Below are positions 35,271 to 44,535 of a DNA stretch of 64,000 bases, one piece after another. The stretch is from Dehalococcoidia bacterium (lineage in GTDB: Bacteria > Chloroflexota > Dehalococcoidia > Lucifugimonadales > Lucifugimonadaceae). Below the pieces are notes generated by a model that worked only from the letters and a program-made list of their open reading frames with translations, searched no databases and was not told where the DNA came from. The translations under genes were made by a program, and so were the position numbers. The DNA is taken from assembly GCA_002728715.1 (NCBI GenBank), contig PBVQ01000008.1:1-64000 (forward strand). The letters run 5' to 3'. Numbering within the stretch: the stretch's first letter is position 1; every line of letters starts with the position of its first letter.

Positions 35271-36908
35271 ATGGCAGCTAAAGATTTAAAATTCAGTGAT
35301 GATGCTCGAGCTAGGCTAAAAGAAGGTATTGATGTTTTGGCTAATACCCTAAAGTCAACACTAGGCCCTAGAGGGAGAAATGTCATTGTAGATAAAAAGT
35401 TTGGTCCTCCTCAAGTTAATTCTGATGGTGTTACCATAGCAAAGGAAATTGATTTAGACGATCCATTTGCAAACATGGGTGCACAACTACTTAAAGAGGT
35501 ATCAAAAAAAACTAATGATGACGCAGGAGATGGTACAACAACTTCTACTGTTTTGGCACAGGCAATTATTTCTGAAGGATTCAAAAATGTTGCAGCTGGG
35601 GCAGACCCAATGGCGCTTAAGCGTGGAATGGACATAGCAATGGATACAGTAAGAAAATCAATTGCAGGTCAATCTACAACAGTAAGCACTAAAGAACAAA
35701 TTGAAAATGTTGCAGTACTTTCATCTCATGACGATGAAATGGGAAGTCTTATTTCTGATGTAATGGATAAAGTTGGTAAAGACGGAGTAATAACCGTTGA
35801 TGAATCCAAATCATTATCTTATGAAACTGAGTTTGTTGAAGGTATGAATATTGATAGAGGTTATTTATCACCTTATTTTGTTACTAATTCAGAAAGACAA
35901 GAGTCTGTACTAGATGATACTTACGTTTTAATTACCAGTGAAAAAATTTCAGCGGTCTCTGATCTTCTTCCTGTGCTTGAGAAAGTTCTTCAAACAAATA
36001 AAAATATACTAGTTATTGCAGAAGATGTAGAAGGTGAAGCTCTAGCAACCTTGGTTGTAAACAAATTAAGAGGGACATTGAATGTTGCTGCAGTTAAGGC
36101 TCCTGGATTTGGTGACCGAAGAAAAGCTATGCTTGAAGATATTGCTATCCTAACAGGAGGAACTGTTATATCTGAAGAAATTGGTAGAAAGCTTGACTCT
36201 GTCACACTAGATGATCTAGGTAAATGTAAACAAATTGTTGTGAAAAAAGATGACACTACTTTTGTTGACGGAGCAGGATCTGTAGATCAAATAAACGGAA
36301 GAAAAGCTGAGATAGAGAGTCAAATAGCAGATACAACTTCTGATTACGACAGAGAAAAACTTCAAGAAAGACTAGCTAAACTTTCTGGTGGTGTTGCAAT
36401 TCTTAGAGTTGGAGCAGCAACTGAAGTAGAAATGAAAGAGAAAAAGCAAAGAATGGAAGATGCTTTATCAGCTACCAGAGCAGCAGTTGAAGAAGGTATT
36501 GTTCCAGGAGGCGGAAGCGTTTTAATTAAAGCTTCTCAGGCGCTATCTAAAGTCAAATCAAAAATAGATGATGAACAGACTGGAGTTGAAGTACTAAAAA
36601 GAGCACTGCTTGCTCCTATAAGTGTTATTGCAGGTAACTGCGGTCACGAAGGTGCAGTAATTCTTAATAAGGTTTCTGAGAGTTCAGACAAGAACTTTGG
36701 TTTTGACGCTCATAAAGCTGAGTATGGAGATATGCTAGAAATGGGAATTGTAGACCCAGCTAAAGTAACAAGAGCTGCAGTGGAAAATGCTGTTTCAGTT
36801 GCTGGAATGATTCTTACAACAGAGGCACTAATCAGTGAAAAAGATGAACCTGCACCTCCTATGCCAGCAGGACCTCCTGGTGGTGATATGGGTGGCATGG
36901 GCTTCTAA
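35271..36908 (+). CDS. groEL: Chaperonin GroEL
   Basis: The 60-kDa chaperonin subunit that folds proteins in an ATP-dependent double ring; 545 residues, standard length. ATP-binding blocks include [21 protein letters not shown] and [13 protein letters not shown]; the apical domain and the [12 protein letters not shown] block are in place. The C-terminal tail ends GGDMGGMGF, the usual Gly-Gly-Met repeat in short form. A GGGAGAA site precedes the ATG. Confidence 0.98.
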   Translation: MAAKDLKFSDDARARLKEGIDVLANTLKSTLGPRGRNVIVDKKFGPPQVNSDGVTIAKEIDLDDPFANMGAQLLKEVSKKTNDDAGDGTTTSTVLAQAIISEGFKNVAAGADPMALKRGMDIAMDTVRKSIAGQSTTVSTKEQIENVAVLSSHDDEMGSLISDVMDKVGKDGVITVDESKSLSYETEFVEGMNIDRGYLSPYFVTNSERQESVLDDTYVLITSEKISAVSDLLPVLEKVLQTNKNILVIAEDVEGEALATLVVNKLRGTLNVAAVKAPGFGDRRKAMLEDIAILTGGTVISEEIGRKLDSVTLDDLGKCKQIVVKKDDTTFVDGAGSVDQINGRKAEIESQIADTTSDYDREKLQERLAKLSGGVAILRVGAATEVEMKEKKQRMEDALSATRAAVEEGIVPGGGSVLIKASQALSKVKSKIDDEQTGVEVLKRALLAPISVIAGNCGHEGAVILNKVSESSDKNFGFDAHKAEYGDMLEMGIVDPAKVTRAAVENAVSVAGMILTTEALISEKDEPAPPMPAGPPGGDMGGMGF

Positions 36909-36922
36909 AAAAAGTAAATATT

Positions 36923-36961
36923 AAAAAAAGAGAGTTAATAATTTTAACTCTCTTTTTTTTT
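36923..36961 (+). terminator. groESL terminator
   Basis: AGAGAGTTAA (36929-36938) and TTAACTCTCT (36944-36953) form a 10-base-pair stem with a 5-base loop, followed by a run of T. It is flanked by A-runs, so it may also end the convergent DUF5343 gene. Confidence 0.92.
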
Positions 36962-37657
36962 CTACTCCTCGTTTGATAAAATCTCATATAATTTATTCAT
37001 ACCATCAAGCCATTTAATTTGAACATCAGAGTTCCATGATGGATCATAATCTGGATACTTAGATAATATCTTACTTGCTAGTTCAAATTTATATGAAATT
37101 TCTTTATTTGTATCATTTCTAACTTTTGTATCGATCTGAATTTTATTATTTGAATCGCTTAAATCATTAGATAATTTTTTTAAAGTACTTTTATTTCTTG
37201 TTTTTCCATGCCTACCAGCTAAAATATGTTTTGAAAGTTTTATTCCTGCAAATTGTGCAGCTCTAATAAAAAATGCTTCGCATTTCACTATAACCCCTTC
37301 TTTTGTTCCAAAAGATTTGAAAGCGTCTCGAAACTGACCCTTACTTGCTCTTGTAAGATCCAATTGGAATACTGGCTCATAAAAGTCTCTTAAAACACTG
37401 TAAAGTATAGACTTTCTTTCTTCTCCTTCGGCAAACACTAACCCTTCAAGATATTTTTTTGGACGACCATCTTGATCTACTAAATTTAAAACCTTTAAGG
37501 TTGTCATTAATTGTGTACCTGAACTACCAGAAAATCTTGCCCCCCAAACGCTTCTGTCTATTCGATCTGGAATTCCTTCGTCAAATAAAAATTCCAAAAA
37601 AGTTTGGAATGTACGATAGGGAACATAAGGAGGAATTGTTTTTTGTTCTTGAAACAT
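36962..37657 (-). CDS. DUF5343 family protein
   Basis: A 231-residue protein. The N-terminal half (PPYVPYRTFQTFLEFL, SGTQLMTTLKVLNLVD, and LRDFYEPVF) looks like a winged-helix-type fold, and the block KSFGTKEGVIVKCEAFFIRAAQFAGI matches the DUF5343 pattern as I remember it. The C-terminal ~80 residues are Ser/Lys/Asn-rich, then a final helix. DUF5343 proteins are of unknown function and often sit in variable or defence-linked islands. I place the start at ATG 37657, with GAGAA upstream; a GTG at 37678 is an alternative. It is divergent from the ParB-like gene, sharing an intergenic inverted repeat. Confidence 0.72.
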   Translation of the reverse strand: MFQEQKTIPPYVPYRTFQTFLEFLFDEGIPDRIDRSVWGARFSGSSGTQLMTTLKVLNLVDQDGRPKKYLEGLVFAEGEERKSILYSVLRDFYEPVFQLDLTRASKGQFRDAFKSFGTKEGVIVKCEAFFIRAAQFAGIKLSKHILAGRHGKTRNKSTLKKLSNDLSDSNNKIQIDTKVRNDTNKEISYKFELASKILSKYPDYDPSWNSDVQIKWLDGMNKLYEILSNEE

Positions 37658-37716
37658 GTTTTTTATTCTCAAAATCACTAAAATTACATACTCTACATTT
37701 AAGGGTATATCCCATA

Positions 37717-37744
37717 AATTCTAAAGTCAAATCATTTTAGAATT
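37717..37744. promoter_or_regulatory. Operator-like inverted repeat between DUF5343 and ParB-like genes
   Basis: AATTCTAAA (37717-37725) and TTTAGAATT (37736-37744) are perfect 9-base inverted arms 10 bases apart. They sit in the 181-base gap between two divergent genes, where an autoregulatory DNA-binding protein would act. A role as operator is inference. Confidence 0.45.
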
Positions 37745-37838
37745 GATTGTTTCCCATGTTGGACAGTTTTTGAAATTACTTTTTGGAATGTAGAAAATTA
37801 AAGTATGAAAATTTATTTTATATTGAAAGGCGTAAAAA

Positions 37839-38732
37839 TTGAGAATACCTATAAACGAAATATTTCCTAATCCAGATATTCCTAAATCAGAAAAAAAAGA
37901 AAATTCTAAAGGGCATAACAAATTCAAAAAGAACCCTGTAGTTCTTGCAACAAAAAATGGTTACGTTTTACTAGCTGGTACTAGCAAAATATCCTATGCA
38001 AAAGAAATGGGAGAAATCTCCATAGAATGTACTGTTAAAGAAAATGTGAATGAGCAGGAAAAATTTGAGCTTTTATTATCTGAAAATTATCACTCTTCAC
38101 TTATGTCACCTATGGATCTTGGTGGATCATTTATTAAATATAGAGAAAAATATCATATTACACAACAAGAGTTAGCACGAAGAACAGGAATAACCCCTGG
38201 AACAATCCATCATTATGAAAGCCTAATTAGAACTTTAAATCCTAAGCTTGGCGAAGCTTTGTCTTCAGGTTTATTGACATTTAAAGAAGCAAGATCTATA
38301 GCAGATTTAGATGATCATGAAAGACAAATGGAAATAGCTAAGCCGTTCCTTGAGGGAAAATTATCAAGTGTTTATGTAGAAAAAATAGTTGGTCGAGCAA
38401 AAGTAGCCTCGATGCTAGACGTAGATGAAATAATTGACGAGGTAGTAAATGGAAAAAAATCTCATATTGTGAGTAAAAATGATAATTTGTCTAAATTAGA
38501 AAGAAAGCCTAGCACTACTAGTACTGAATTAATTGAAAACTCAATATTAAAAATTGCAGGAGAATTAGAAGCGTTACAGATAAAAAACATTCCTGAGTAT
38601 AGAAGGTTGAAGTTGATTAGCAGTCTGAGGATATTGGAAACTAGACTTAAGTATTCTTTAAACAATTTAAATGGGGGGTTTGCATCTAAGTATAACACTC
38701 CAAAATCATACACAAATAGAGTAAAGGTTTAA
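37839..38732 (+). CDS. ParB/KorB-like DNA-binding protein (orphan)
   Basis: A 297-residue protein with the layout of ParB/Spo0J/Noc proteins. The N-terminal region shows a degraded ParB-N block (VVLATKNGYVLLAGTSKISYAKEMG) where classical CTPases have GERR. A HTH follows: ITQQELARRTGITPGTIHHYES, then the KorB-type helical region. Without the GERRxRA motif, CTP hydrolysis is doubtful. No parA neighbour is present, so this is not a standard partition pair; it may be a transcription factor. TTG start at 37839, preceded by GAAAGG. Confidence 0.8.
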   Translation: MRIPINEIFPNPDIPKSEKKENSKGHNKFKKNPVVLATKNGYVLLAGTSKISYAKEMGEISIECTVKENVNEQEKFELLLSENYHSSLMSPMDLGGSFIKYREKYHITQQELARRTGITPGTIHHYESLIRTLNPKLGEALSSGLLTFKEARSIADLDDHERQMEIAKPFLEGKLSSVYVEKIVGRAKVASMLDVDEIIDEVVNGKKSHIVSKNDNLSKLERKPSTTSTELIENSILKIAGELEALQIKNIPEYRRLKLISSLRILETRLKYSLNNLNGGFASKYNTPKSYTNRVKV

Positions 38733-38760
38733 ATTTGATTTTTCGAGACGGATATAAATT

Positions 38761-38790
38761 CTATATATAATGCGGACACATTATGTATAG
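38761..38790. repeat. Near-perfect inverted repeat downstream of the ParB-like gene
   Basis: CTATATATAATG (38761-38772), spacer CGGACA, then CATTATGTATAG (38779-38790); 11 of 12 bases pair. The left arm includes TATAAT, so it could also be a -10 element overlapped by an operator. Confidence 0.6.
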
Positions 38791-38792
38791 AA

Positions 38793-38824
38793 CTCCTAAA
38801 TAAAAGGACTATTGTATTTAGGAG
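38793..38824. repeat. Perfect 10-base inverted repeat
   Basis: CTCCTAAATA (38793-38802) and TATTTAGGAG (38815-38824) pair perfectly around a 12-base loop containing AAAGGACT. No T-run follows, so this is not a terminator; it may be an RNA hairpin or a protein-binding site. Confidence 0.6.
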
Positions 38825-38850
38825 CGATTGTCTCTTCCGATTATGGTCAT

Positions 38851-38890
38851 AAAACGCCCCTCCTTATTACGCCTCTGGAGGGGCGCTTTT
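38851..38890. terminator. Bidirectional rho-independent terminator
   Basis: AAAA-CGCCCCTCC (stem at 38855-38863) and GGAGGGGCG-CTTTT (38877-38885) form a 9-base-pair G+C-rich stem with A and T runs on both sides. It can end the ParB-like transcript and, on the other strand, the MFS gene, whose last codons lie within it. Confidence 0.85.
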
Positions 38891-40090
38891 CATAGGTAAT
38901 ATTAAAGATAATACTGCGCCTACAAGAGCAATAATACCTGAAAAAATTACAACACCATGAAACCCCGAGGATTGGTTTATTATGCCGGCAAATATTGGAG
39001 TTATAGATCCTATCACAGATCCACCAGTAAACATTAATGCTGTACCAGAACCTTCAGATCCTTTATCTACCATATCCATAGCAGCAGCGTTTATTATGGG
39101 CATGACAGAGAAAAAGAATAACCCTAAGCACCCAACAAGAAAAGTCATCATTATTCCACGATCGAAAACTAAAAATAAAAATATTAAAATTGTCATTAAA
39201 ATCATGGCAAATGAAATAACTGGCCTTCTACCTAACTTGTCGGAAAAATTTCCCATTATTGGAGTGGAAATAATACCAGCCATAGTAATTAACGCAACAT
39301 GAACACCCACAAGGGTATTTGAGTATTCAAGAATTTCACGCATGTAAATTACCAAAAAAACCTGAAAGGATGTATGAACAGCCCCTCGCATTGCTCCTAA
39401 TAAAGCCATTCCGAGGACACTATAATTATTTAATAAACTTTTTGCAGATCGAAAATAGTCTGTAATAGTAATATTACCTTCAGATTCACTTCCAGCAGAC
39501 TTAAATCTTAAAATTACCATTAGCCCAGTTATTATCATTGGTATTGATAAACTTATTGCAATTATTCTCCATGAAATACCTGAGAAAAATGCATAACTTC
39601 CAACTGTTCCTGCCAAAAGAAAACCTATAATTATTGGTGATGTAGTATTTCCAATTTGAGCTCCGGTCAAATGAGCAGACATTGCATAGCCTCTTCTTTC
39701 AGGATATCTAGCCGCCAAAGTACCAAAAGCAGGAGCATGCCACAATGATGTACCAAAACCAACAACAGCAACTCCAAGCAACAAAATCCAATAAAGTGGA
39801 GAAATACCTATTATGAAATAACCTAACCCAACCATAACCATAGACAACAATAGAATCCATGCAATTTTTTTTCTATACATGTCTGTTAATATTCCTGCTG
39901 GAATATTAGCAATACCTGATGATATCGACTGAACTGTAGATATACCTCCTACCCCTACATCCGTAAGACCTAATGTAGACTTTATGCTAGGTATCATAAC
40001 CAGAAGAGCACCTTGACCAAAATGCTTCACTCCATGACCAGCTGATAGGCCATATAATAATGACATTGATTGCTTATTTTTTTTTCTCAA
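38867..40090 (-). CDS. MFS transporter
   Basis: Major-facilitator protein of 407 residues with about twelve hydrophobic helices. The loop-2/3 signature (GILTDMYRKKIAW) and its equivalent in the second half (GNFSDKLGRRPVI) are clear. It probably moves a small organic compound across the membrane. A TTG start at 40090 or an ATG at 40066 are both possible. It lies 4 bases after the class III aminotransferase gene, so the pair is likely one operon for uptake and transamination of an amino compound; no substrate is evident. Confidence 0.9.
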   Translation of the reverse strand: MRKKNKQSMSLLYGLSAGHGVKHFGQGALLVMIPSIKSTLGLTDVGVGGISTVQSISSGIANIPAGILTDMYRKKIAWILLLSMVMVGLGYFIIGISPLYWILLLGVAVVGFGTSLWHAPAFGTLAARYPERRGYAMSAHLTGAQIGNTTSPIIIGFLLAGTVGSYAFFSGISWRIIAISLSIPMIITGLMVILRFKSAGSESEGNITITDYFRSAKSLLNNYSVLGMALLGAMRGAVHTSFQVFLVIYMREILEYSNTLVGVHVALITMAGIISTPIMGNFSDKLGRRPVISFAMILMTILIFLFLVFDRGIMMTFLVGCLGLFFFSVMPIINAAAMDMVDKGSEGSGTALMFTGGSVIGSITPIFAGIINQSSGFHGVVIFSGIIALVGAVLSLILPMKSAPPEA

Positions 40091-40094
40091 ATTA

Positions 40095-41471
40095 CTAGCT
40101 CAATTTTTTATTCACTACCGCTATCGATTCATCAATAATACTACATAATTCTTCCGTTTGATCTGCATTTATAGTTAATGGTGGAGCAATTGGTAGTATA
40201 AAAGCAGGGACCCTAATCCAAACTCCTCTTTTTCTAAGTTCATCTGTGAGAAGTTTATTTAATCCAACGGAACTATGAAAATGTTTTTTTGAATCTCTGT
40301 CCTCCACAAATTCTATCCCTTGAATTAATCCAACCCCCCTTACATCTCCGATTATTTTATATTTTTCTTTCATTTCTATTAGTTTTTCACTAATCTGCAA
40401 GCCTCTAAGTTTTGCGTTCTCGACAAGATCGTTTTCTTCTACAATTTTTAGATTTGCTAAAGCTGCGGCGGCACCAGCAGGATGTGCAGAATATGTATAC
40501 ATGTGACTCCATACTTTTTCAGGCCCTCCAGCAAAAGCATTTGAAACTTTTTTGGTAGAAACAGTGCCACCAAGCGGAAAGTACCCAGATGTTACTCCCT
40601 TTGCAAAACTCATAATATCTGGCGTAGTTTTTACTAAATTCGCACCAAACCATTCTCCTAATCTTCCAAATCCTGTAATTACTTCATCAAAAATTAATAA
40701 CACCCCATACTTATCACATATTTCTCTTACTAATGGCCAGTAGGATTCGTGAGGAAGTATGCCTCCTAGTGGCTGTGAAACAGGTTCACCTATAACCGCT
40801 GAAACGGATTCTGCTCCTTCAAAAATAATAGAATCCTCAATGGCCTGTGCAGAGTTGATTGCATTTTCTTCAGGAGATTTTGACCCAAACTCATCACGAT
40901 AAAAATGGGGATGAGGAACAGTTATAACATTTAATGGCTTTGGTTGATAATCCGTTCTAGGAAATCCTGGATGCCCACCTAGCCACATAGTTCCATATGT
41001 TGAACCATGATATGAACCCTTTCTAGAAATAATTTTATATCGACCTTTTTCACCGTTCCTTACATGAAAAGCTTGGGCTAATTTTAATGAAGATTCATTT
41101 GCTTCTGAGCCACCTTGACAAAAGAACGTTCTTGATAAGTCTCCCGGTGTAATCTCTGATATTTTTTTTGCCAATTCAGCACTCTTGGGAGTTATACCTG
41201 AATAAACGTTCATGCTGACTGAGTTTAATTGTTCATAAATTGCTTTTGAAATTATATTTTGACCATGTCCTACATTTCTAAAATACATCCCTGAAATACC
41301 ATCTATATACCTATTTCCCTCAAGATCATTTATATAAATTCCGTCTGATGATTCCATGACTAATGGTCCACCCTCTTCAGCCATAAGTGTTTGATTAGTC
41401 ATTCCAACATACATATGATCTATAGCCATTTTTTGATAATAATTCATATCTTTTTGGTCTTTATTAGTCAT
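40095..41471 (-). CDS. Class III aminotransferase (omega-aminotransferase type)
   Basis: PLP-dependent enzyme of 458 residues, like beta-alanine-pyruvate or putrescine/taurine transaminases. Key blocks are GSEANESSLKLA, the PLP-binding Asp in LIFDEVITGFGRLG, and the Schiff-base Lys in MSFAKGVTSGYFPLGG. An N-terminal QTLMAEEGGP region and ISGMYFRNVGHG are normal for the class. It transfers an amino group to or from a non-alpha amine. It is paired with an MFS transporter. The amine donor is not identifiable. Confidence 0.92.
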   Translation of the reverse strand: MTNKDQKDMNYYQKMAIDHMYVGMTNQTLMAEEGGPLVMESSDGIYINDLEGNRYIDGISGMYFRNVGHGQNIISKAIYEQLNSVSMNVYSGITPKSAELAKKISEITPGDLSRTFFCQGGSEANESSLKLAQAFHVRNGEKGRYKIISRKGSYHGSTYGTMWLGGHPGFPRTDYQPKPLNVITVPHPHFYRDEFGSKSPEENAINSAQAIEDSIIFEGAESVSAVIGEPVSQPLGGILPHESYWPLVREICDKYGVLLIFDEVITGFGRLGEWFGANLVKTTPDIMSFAKGVTSGYFPLGGTVSTKKVSNAFAGGPEKVWSHMYTYSAHPAGAAAALANLKIVEENDLVENAKLRGLQISEKLIEMKEKYKIIGDVRGVGLIQGIEFVEDRDSKKHFHSSVGLNKLLTDELRKRGVWIRVPAFILPIAPPLTINADQTEELCSIIDESIAVVNKKLS

Positions 41472-41518
41472 TATTTTTTCCTATAAATTTTTATATAATA
41501 GGTATTTTACAACCTATA

Positions 41519-41767
41519 ATGAAATTAATTGATAACAAAAAGCCAAAAACCTCTTCTTTAATAATGGGTTTTATATTTGGCACATTAATTGCTTCCGGTT
41601 ATAGTATCATGTCCGTAATAATCTGCTCAGGATTATTAATTTGCCCTAAAGCTTGGGAACCTTTCGTTTTTATATTTTTGTTAGTGTTTTTATTTATTAC
41701 AGCCTTTTTTACAGTAATTTTTCTGATTTTATTTAAGTTGTATAAATTTTTTGATATTTCTAATTAG
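41519..41767 (+). CDS. Small two-helix membrane protein
   Basis: An 82-residue protein with two hydrophobic stretches: SSLIMGFIFGTLIASGYSIMSVIICSGL (broken by a turn) and VFIFLLVFLFITAFFTVIFLILF. I recognise no family. It lies between a divergent aminotransferase gene and lpd. Base composition and start spacing are like the neighbours, so it is probably real, but nothing tells its function. Confidence 0.5.
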   Translation: MKLIDNKKPKTSSLIMGFIFGTLIASGYSIMSVIICSGLLICPKAWEPFVFIFLLVFLFITAFFTVIFLILFKLYKFFDISN

Positions 41768-41816
41768 ATGTTATATGTATAATGATTTATATTTATAAAA
41801 ATTTTAAGGAAATATT

Positions 41817-43229
41817 ATGAGCAATTCTACCTTTGATCTAATAGTTATTGGTGCTGGGCCAGGTGGTTACCATGCAGCAATAAGAGCCTCTCAACTTGGT
41901 CTTAAAGTTGCAGTTGTAGAGAAAGATGATGGTTCTGGCAATGGAGGAATAGGTGGTGTATGCCTTAACTGGGGATGTATACCTTCTAAATCTTTGCTAA
42001 AAAATGCAGAAATAGTAAATCATCTTAAGCATGCTGAAGACTGGGGAATTACTGTAGAAAATTGGTCAGCAGATATTGGGAAAGCGATTGATAGGAGCAG
42101 AAAAGTATCAAAAACTCTCACTGGAGGGATTGAATTTTTATTTAGAAAAAACAAAATAGAACTTATAAAAGGTAAAGCAAAACTCCTATCTTCAACTGAA
42201 ATTTTAGTAGATGAAAAAACAAAATATATAGCAAAAAACATAATAATCGCGACAGGTGCACGACCTAGAAGCCTTCCAACCCCAGGTCTTGAAATTGACG
42301 GGAAAAATATTATTACTTCAAGAAACGCATTAGAAATGAAAGATAAGCCAAAATCTATTGCGATAATTGGAGCTTCTGCAATTGGATGTGAATTTGCATA
42401 TTATTTTAATGCATATGGCGTGAAAGTTAGATTATTCGAAATGGAAAACCATATCGTGCCAAAAGAAGATGAAGATATTTCAATTGAACTAGAAAAACAG
42501 TTTAAAAATCAAGGTATCGAGTTTGCAACTTCAGCAAAAATTTCCAAAGTTATTCATGGAAAAGAACTATCCATAGAATATATGGTTGAAGGAAAAAATG
42601 AAGTATTTAATTGTGAAAAAGTCTTACTTGGAGTAGGGGTACAACCTAATTCTGATGACATTGGTTTAGAGAACCTTGGAATCAAAACTTATGGTCCTGG
42701 TTTTATCGAGGTCGATGAGTATATGAAAACTAATATAAATGGAATATATGCTGTGGGGGATATCAATGGAAAACTTCCATTGGCACATGTAGCCTTTGAT
42801 CAAGGTGTTGTGGCAGCTGAAACCATTGCCGGAGAAAATGTAGAAGGAATTGATGATTATTCCAATATGCCTAAATGTACGTATTGTCAACCTCAAATAG
42901 CATCTATAGGACTTAGCGAGAAAGAAGCTAGAGAAAAAGGCTTAAGTATTAAAGTTGGAAAAGTTCCATTCCAAGTTGCTGGAAAATCTGTGGCCATTGG
43001 AGAACCAAATGGGTTTACTAAAGTTATTACCGATGAAGACTCAGGAGAAATAATTGGAGCACATATAATTGGACCTGAAGCAACCGAATTAATAGCTGAA
43101 ATTGGGATGTTAAAAATGTTAGAAGGTACTAATTTAGAGCTTCAAAAACTAACACATGCACATCCTACCTTATCTGAAGCAGTAAAAGAAGCTGGGGCTT
43201 CTGTTAATAATGAAGCGATTCATTTTTAA
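41817..43229 (+). CDS. lpdA: Dihydrolipoyl dehydrogenase
   Basis: FAD-dependent E3 component of 2-oxoacid dehydrogenase and glycine cleavage complexes, 470 residues. GAGPGGYHAA is the FAD loop, GGVCLNWGCIPSKSLL holds the redox disulfide, IIGASAIGCEFA is the NAD loop, and AVGDINGKLPLAHVA is the second FAD segment. The C-terminal HAHPTLSEAVKEA carries the His-Glu dyad. A strong AAGGAAA site precedes the ATG. No E1 or E2 genes are nearby, so its partner complex is unknown. Confidence 0.95.
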   Translation: MSNSTFDLIVIGAGPGGYHAAIRASQLGLKVAVVEKDDGSGNGGIGGVCLNWGCIPSKSLLKNAEIVNHLKHAEDWGITVENWSADIGKAIDRSRKVSKTLTGGIEFLFRKNKIELIKGKAKLLSSTEILVDEKTKYIAKNIIIATGARPRSLPTPGLEIDGKNIITSRNALEMKDKPKSIAIIGASAIGCEFAYYFNAYGVKVRLFEMENHIVPKEDEDISIELEKQFKNQGIEFATSAKISKVIHGKELSIEYMVEGKNEVFNCEKVLLGVGVQPNSDDIGLENLGIKTYGPGFIEVDEYMKTNINGIYAVGDINGKLPLAHVAFDQGVVAAETIAGENVEGIDDYSNMPKCTYCQPQIASIGLSEKEAREKGLSIKVGKVPFQVAGKSVAIGEPNGFTKVITDEDSGEIIGAHIIGPEATELIAEIGMLKMLEGTNLELQKLTHAHPTLSEAVKEAGASVNNEAIHF

Positions 43230-43236
43230 TTAGTTT

Positions 43237-44145
43237 TTATATTCTATAGATTCTTTCAGCGTTTTCCATAAACATTTGATTTCTTTCTGTTTTTGTAAAA
43301 TCTTTTGTTATTTCATCAAAAGACTGCCAAAGAGTTTTATAATCGCTAAAAAGACTGTCAACGGGAAAATTTGATGCAAACATACATCTTTTCGAGCCAA
43401 AAACCTCTATTGTTTCCATAACTAAAGGTTTAATAAAATCTTTAGTCCAATTTTTATTCATCATTCCTAAAGCAGATATTTTTACGGCAACATTGTCTGC
43501 TTTAGCTAAAACTTTTAGCCCTTTTTTCCATAAATTTATACCATCTGGTGATAGATCTATTGGCATACCTGTATGGTTTAGAATAATAAATATATTTGGG
43601 AATTTCTTAGCTAAATCTAAACACTCTTGTAGTTGCCATGGCCATACTTGAAGGTCAAAGGAAGCATTATATTTTTCTAACAACTTATAACCTTTTATCC
43701 ATCTTTTGTCCGTCATTAGATTTCCAGACTCTGCAAACCTGTAATTGGGTCTATGGTTATCCCAGTTAAGCATTTGCCTTATTCCACGCCAGTTAGGAAA
43801 ATTTGAGTGCCTGGCTAATATTTCATCGGCATTTTTTTTCTGTAGGCTTACAAAACCTATTATTGCATTTGGCATTCCTCTAGATTTTTCATCATCTGCA
43901 ACGCTTTGTAACCATTTGGTTTCACCTGAGGGATCTAAAGAAGAATCCCATTCTGCTTGAACATGAACAGACTTTTTAATGGGTAAACCTTCAGCTGAAT
44001 TAAAAAAATCCGAAATCAAATAATTCTTCCGGATTTTTTCATAATCTCCAACAAAGTGATCTATCCCATCATCGAGCCAAGGATATGAATTAATACTTAA
44101 ATCCCAGAGATGATGATGCGTGTCAATAAAATTAGGAATTGTCAT
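43237..44145 (-). CDS. Amidohydrolase 2 family protein, L-rhamnono/L-fucono-lactonase-like
   Basis: TIM-barrel metal hydrolase of 302 residues in the COG3618 group. The metal motif is DTHHHLWD at the start, an ILNHTGMP His block follows, and MFASNFPVDSL carries the late Asp. L-rhamnono-1,4-lactonases and L-fuconolactonases have this layout (opening IDTHHHLWD, later SNFPV). The ATG at 44145 has GAGAG upstream and leaves a normal N-terminus; a longer frame from 44181 would overlap the mutarotase stop. It is adjacent to an L-rhamnose mutarotase gene, in line with deoxy-sugar catabolism. Confidence 0.87.
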   Translation of the reverse strand: MTIPNFIDTHHHLWDLSINSYPWLDDGIDHFVGDYEKIRKNYLISDFFNSAEGLPIKKSVHVQAEWDSSLDPSGETKWLQSVADDEKSRGMPNAIIGFVSLQKKNADEILARHSNFPNWRGIRQMLNWDNHRPNYRFAESGNLMTDKRWIKGYKLLEKYNASFDLQVWPWQLQECLDLAKKFPNIFIILNHTGMPIDLSPDGINLWKKGLKVLAKADNVAVKISALGMMNKNWTKDFIKPLVMETIEVFGSKRCMFASNFPVDSLFSDYKTLWQSFDEITKDFTKTERNQMFMENAERIYRI

Positions 44146-44153
44146 TGTTTCTC

Positions 44154-44477
44154 TCAATCTAAATGGAATACTTCTTCCCATTCAATCATATTTTTATCAG
44201 GATGCGCACCTTTAGGAAGTTCAAAATATTGTGACATCAAGTTTTGCCAATCTGTATTGATTTTTTCTTTTGACATTCTTTCTAATGCATTTTTAAAAGA
44301 ATCTATAACCTCAAAATAACCAAAAAATGTGCCATCTGGCCTTAAGAAAATAGAATAATTTTTCCAACCATTTTTCCTTAGCGCGTCAAGCATCTCAGGC
44401 CAAACATTAGCATGCCATTCCTTATATTCCTTTATACTTTTTGCTTTAATTTTCATTTCAAAGCCAACACGTTTCAA
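44154..44477 (-). CDS. rhaM: L-rhamnose mutarotase
   Basis: Interconverts alpha and beta anomers of L-rhamnose. The 107-residue protein has the RhaM/YiiL pattern: VGFEMKIKA, then YKEWHANVWPEM with the active-site His, and the DWQNLMSQYFE tail. The start is a TTG at 44477 with a consensus GGAGGT five bases upstream. It lies 8 bases ahead of the lactonase-like gene, supporting a joint deoxy-sugar pathway. A fucose mutarotase role remains possible. Confidence 0.9.
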   Translation of the reverse strand: MKRVGFEMKIKAKSIKEYKEWHANVWPEMLDALRKNGWKNYSIFLRPDGTFFGYFEVIDSFKNALERMSKEKINTDWQNLMSQYFELPKGAHPDKNMIEWEEVFHLD

Positions 44478-44535
44478 TTGACACCTCCAAAAAACAAATT
44501 ATCATACAATTATTAGTTACTTAAAGGAGTATATT

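Noticed and set aside
35411-36898. Minus-strand reading frames inside groEL
   Set aside because: They are shadow frames of a strongly conserved gene, with no ribosome-binding site or family motif.
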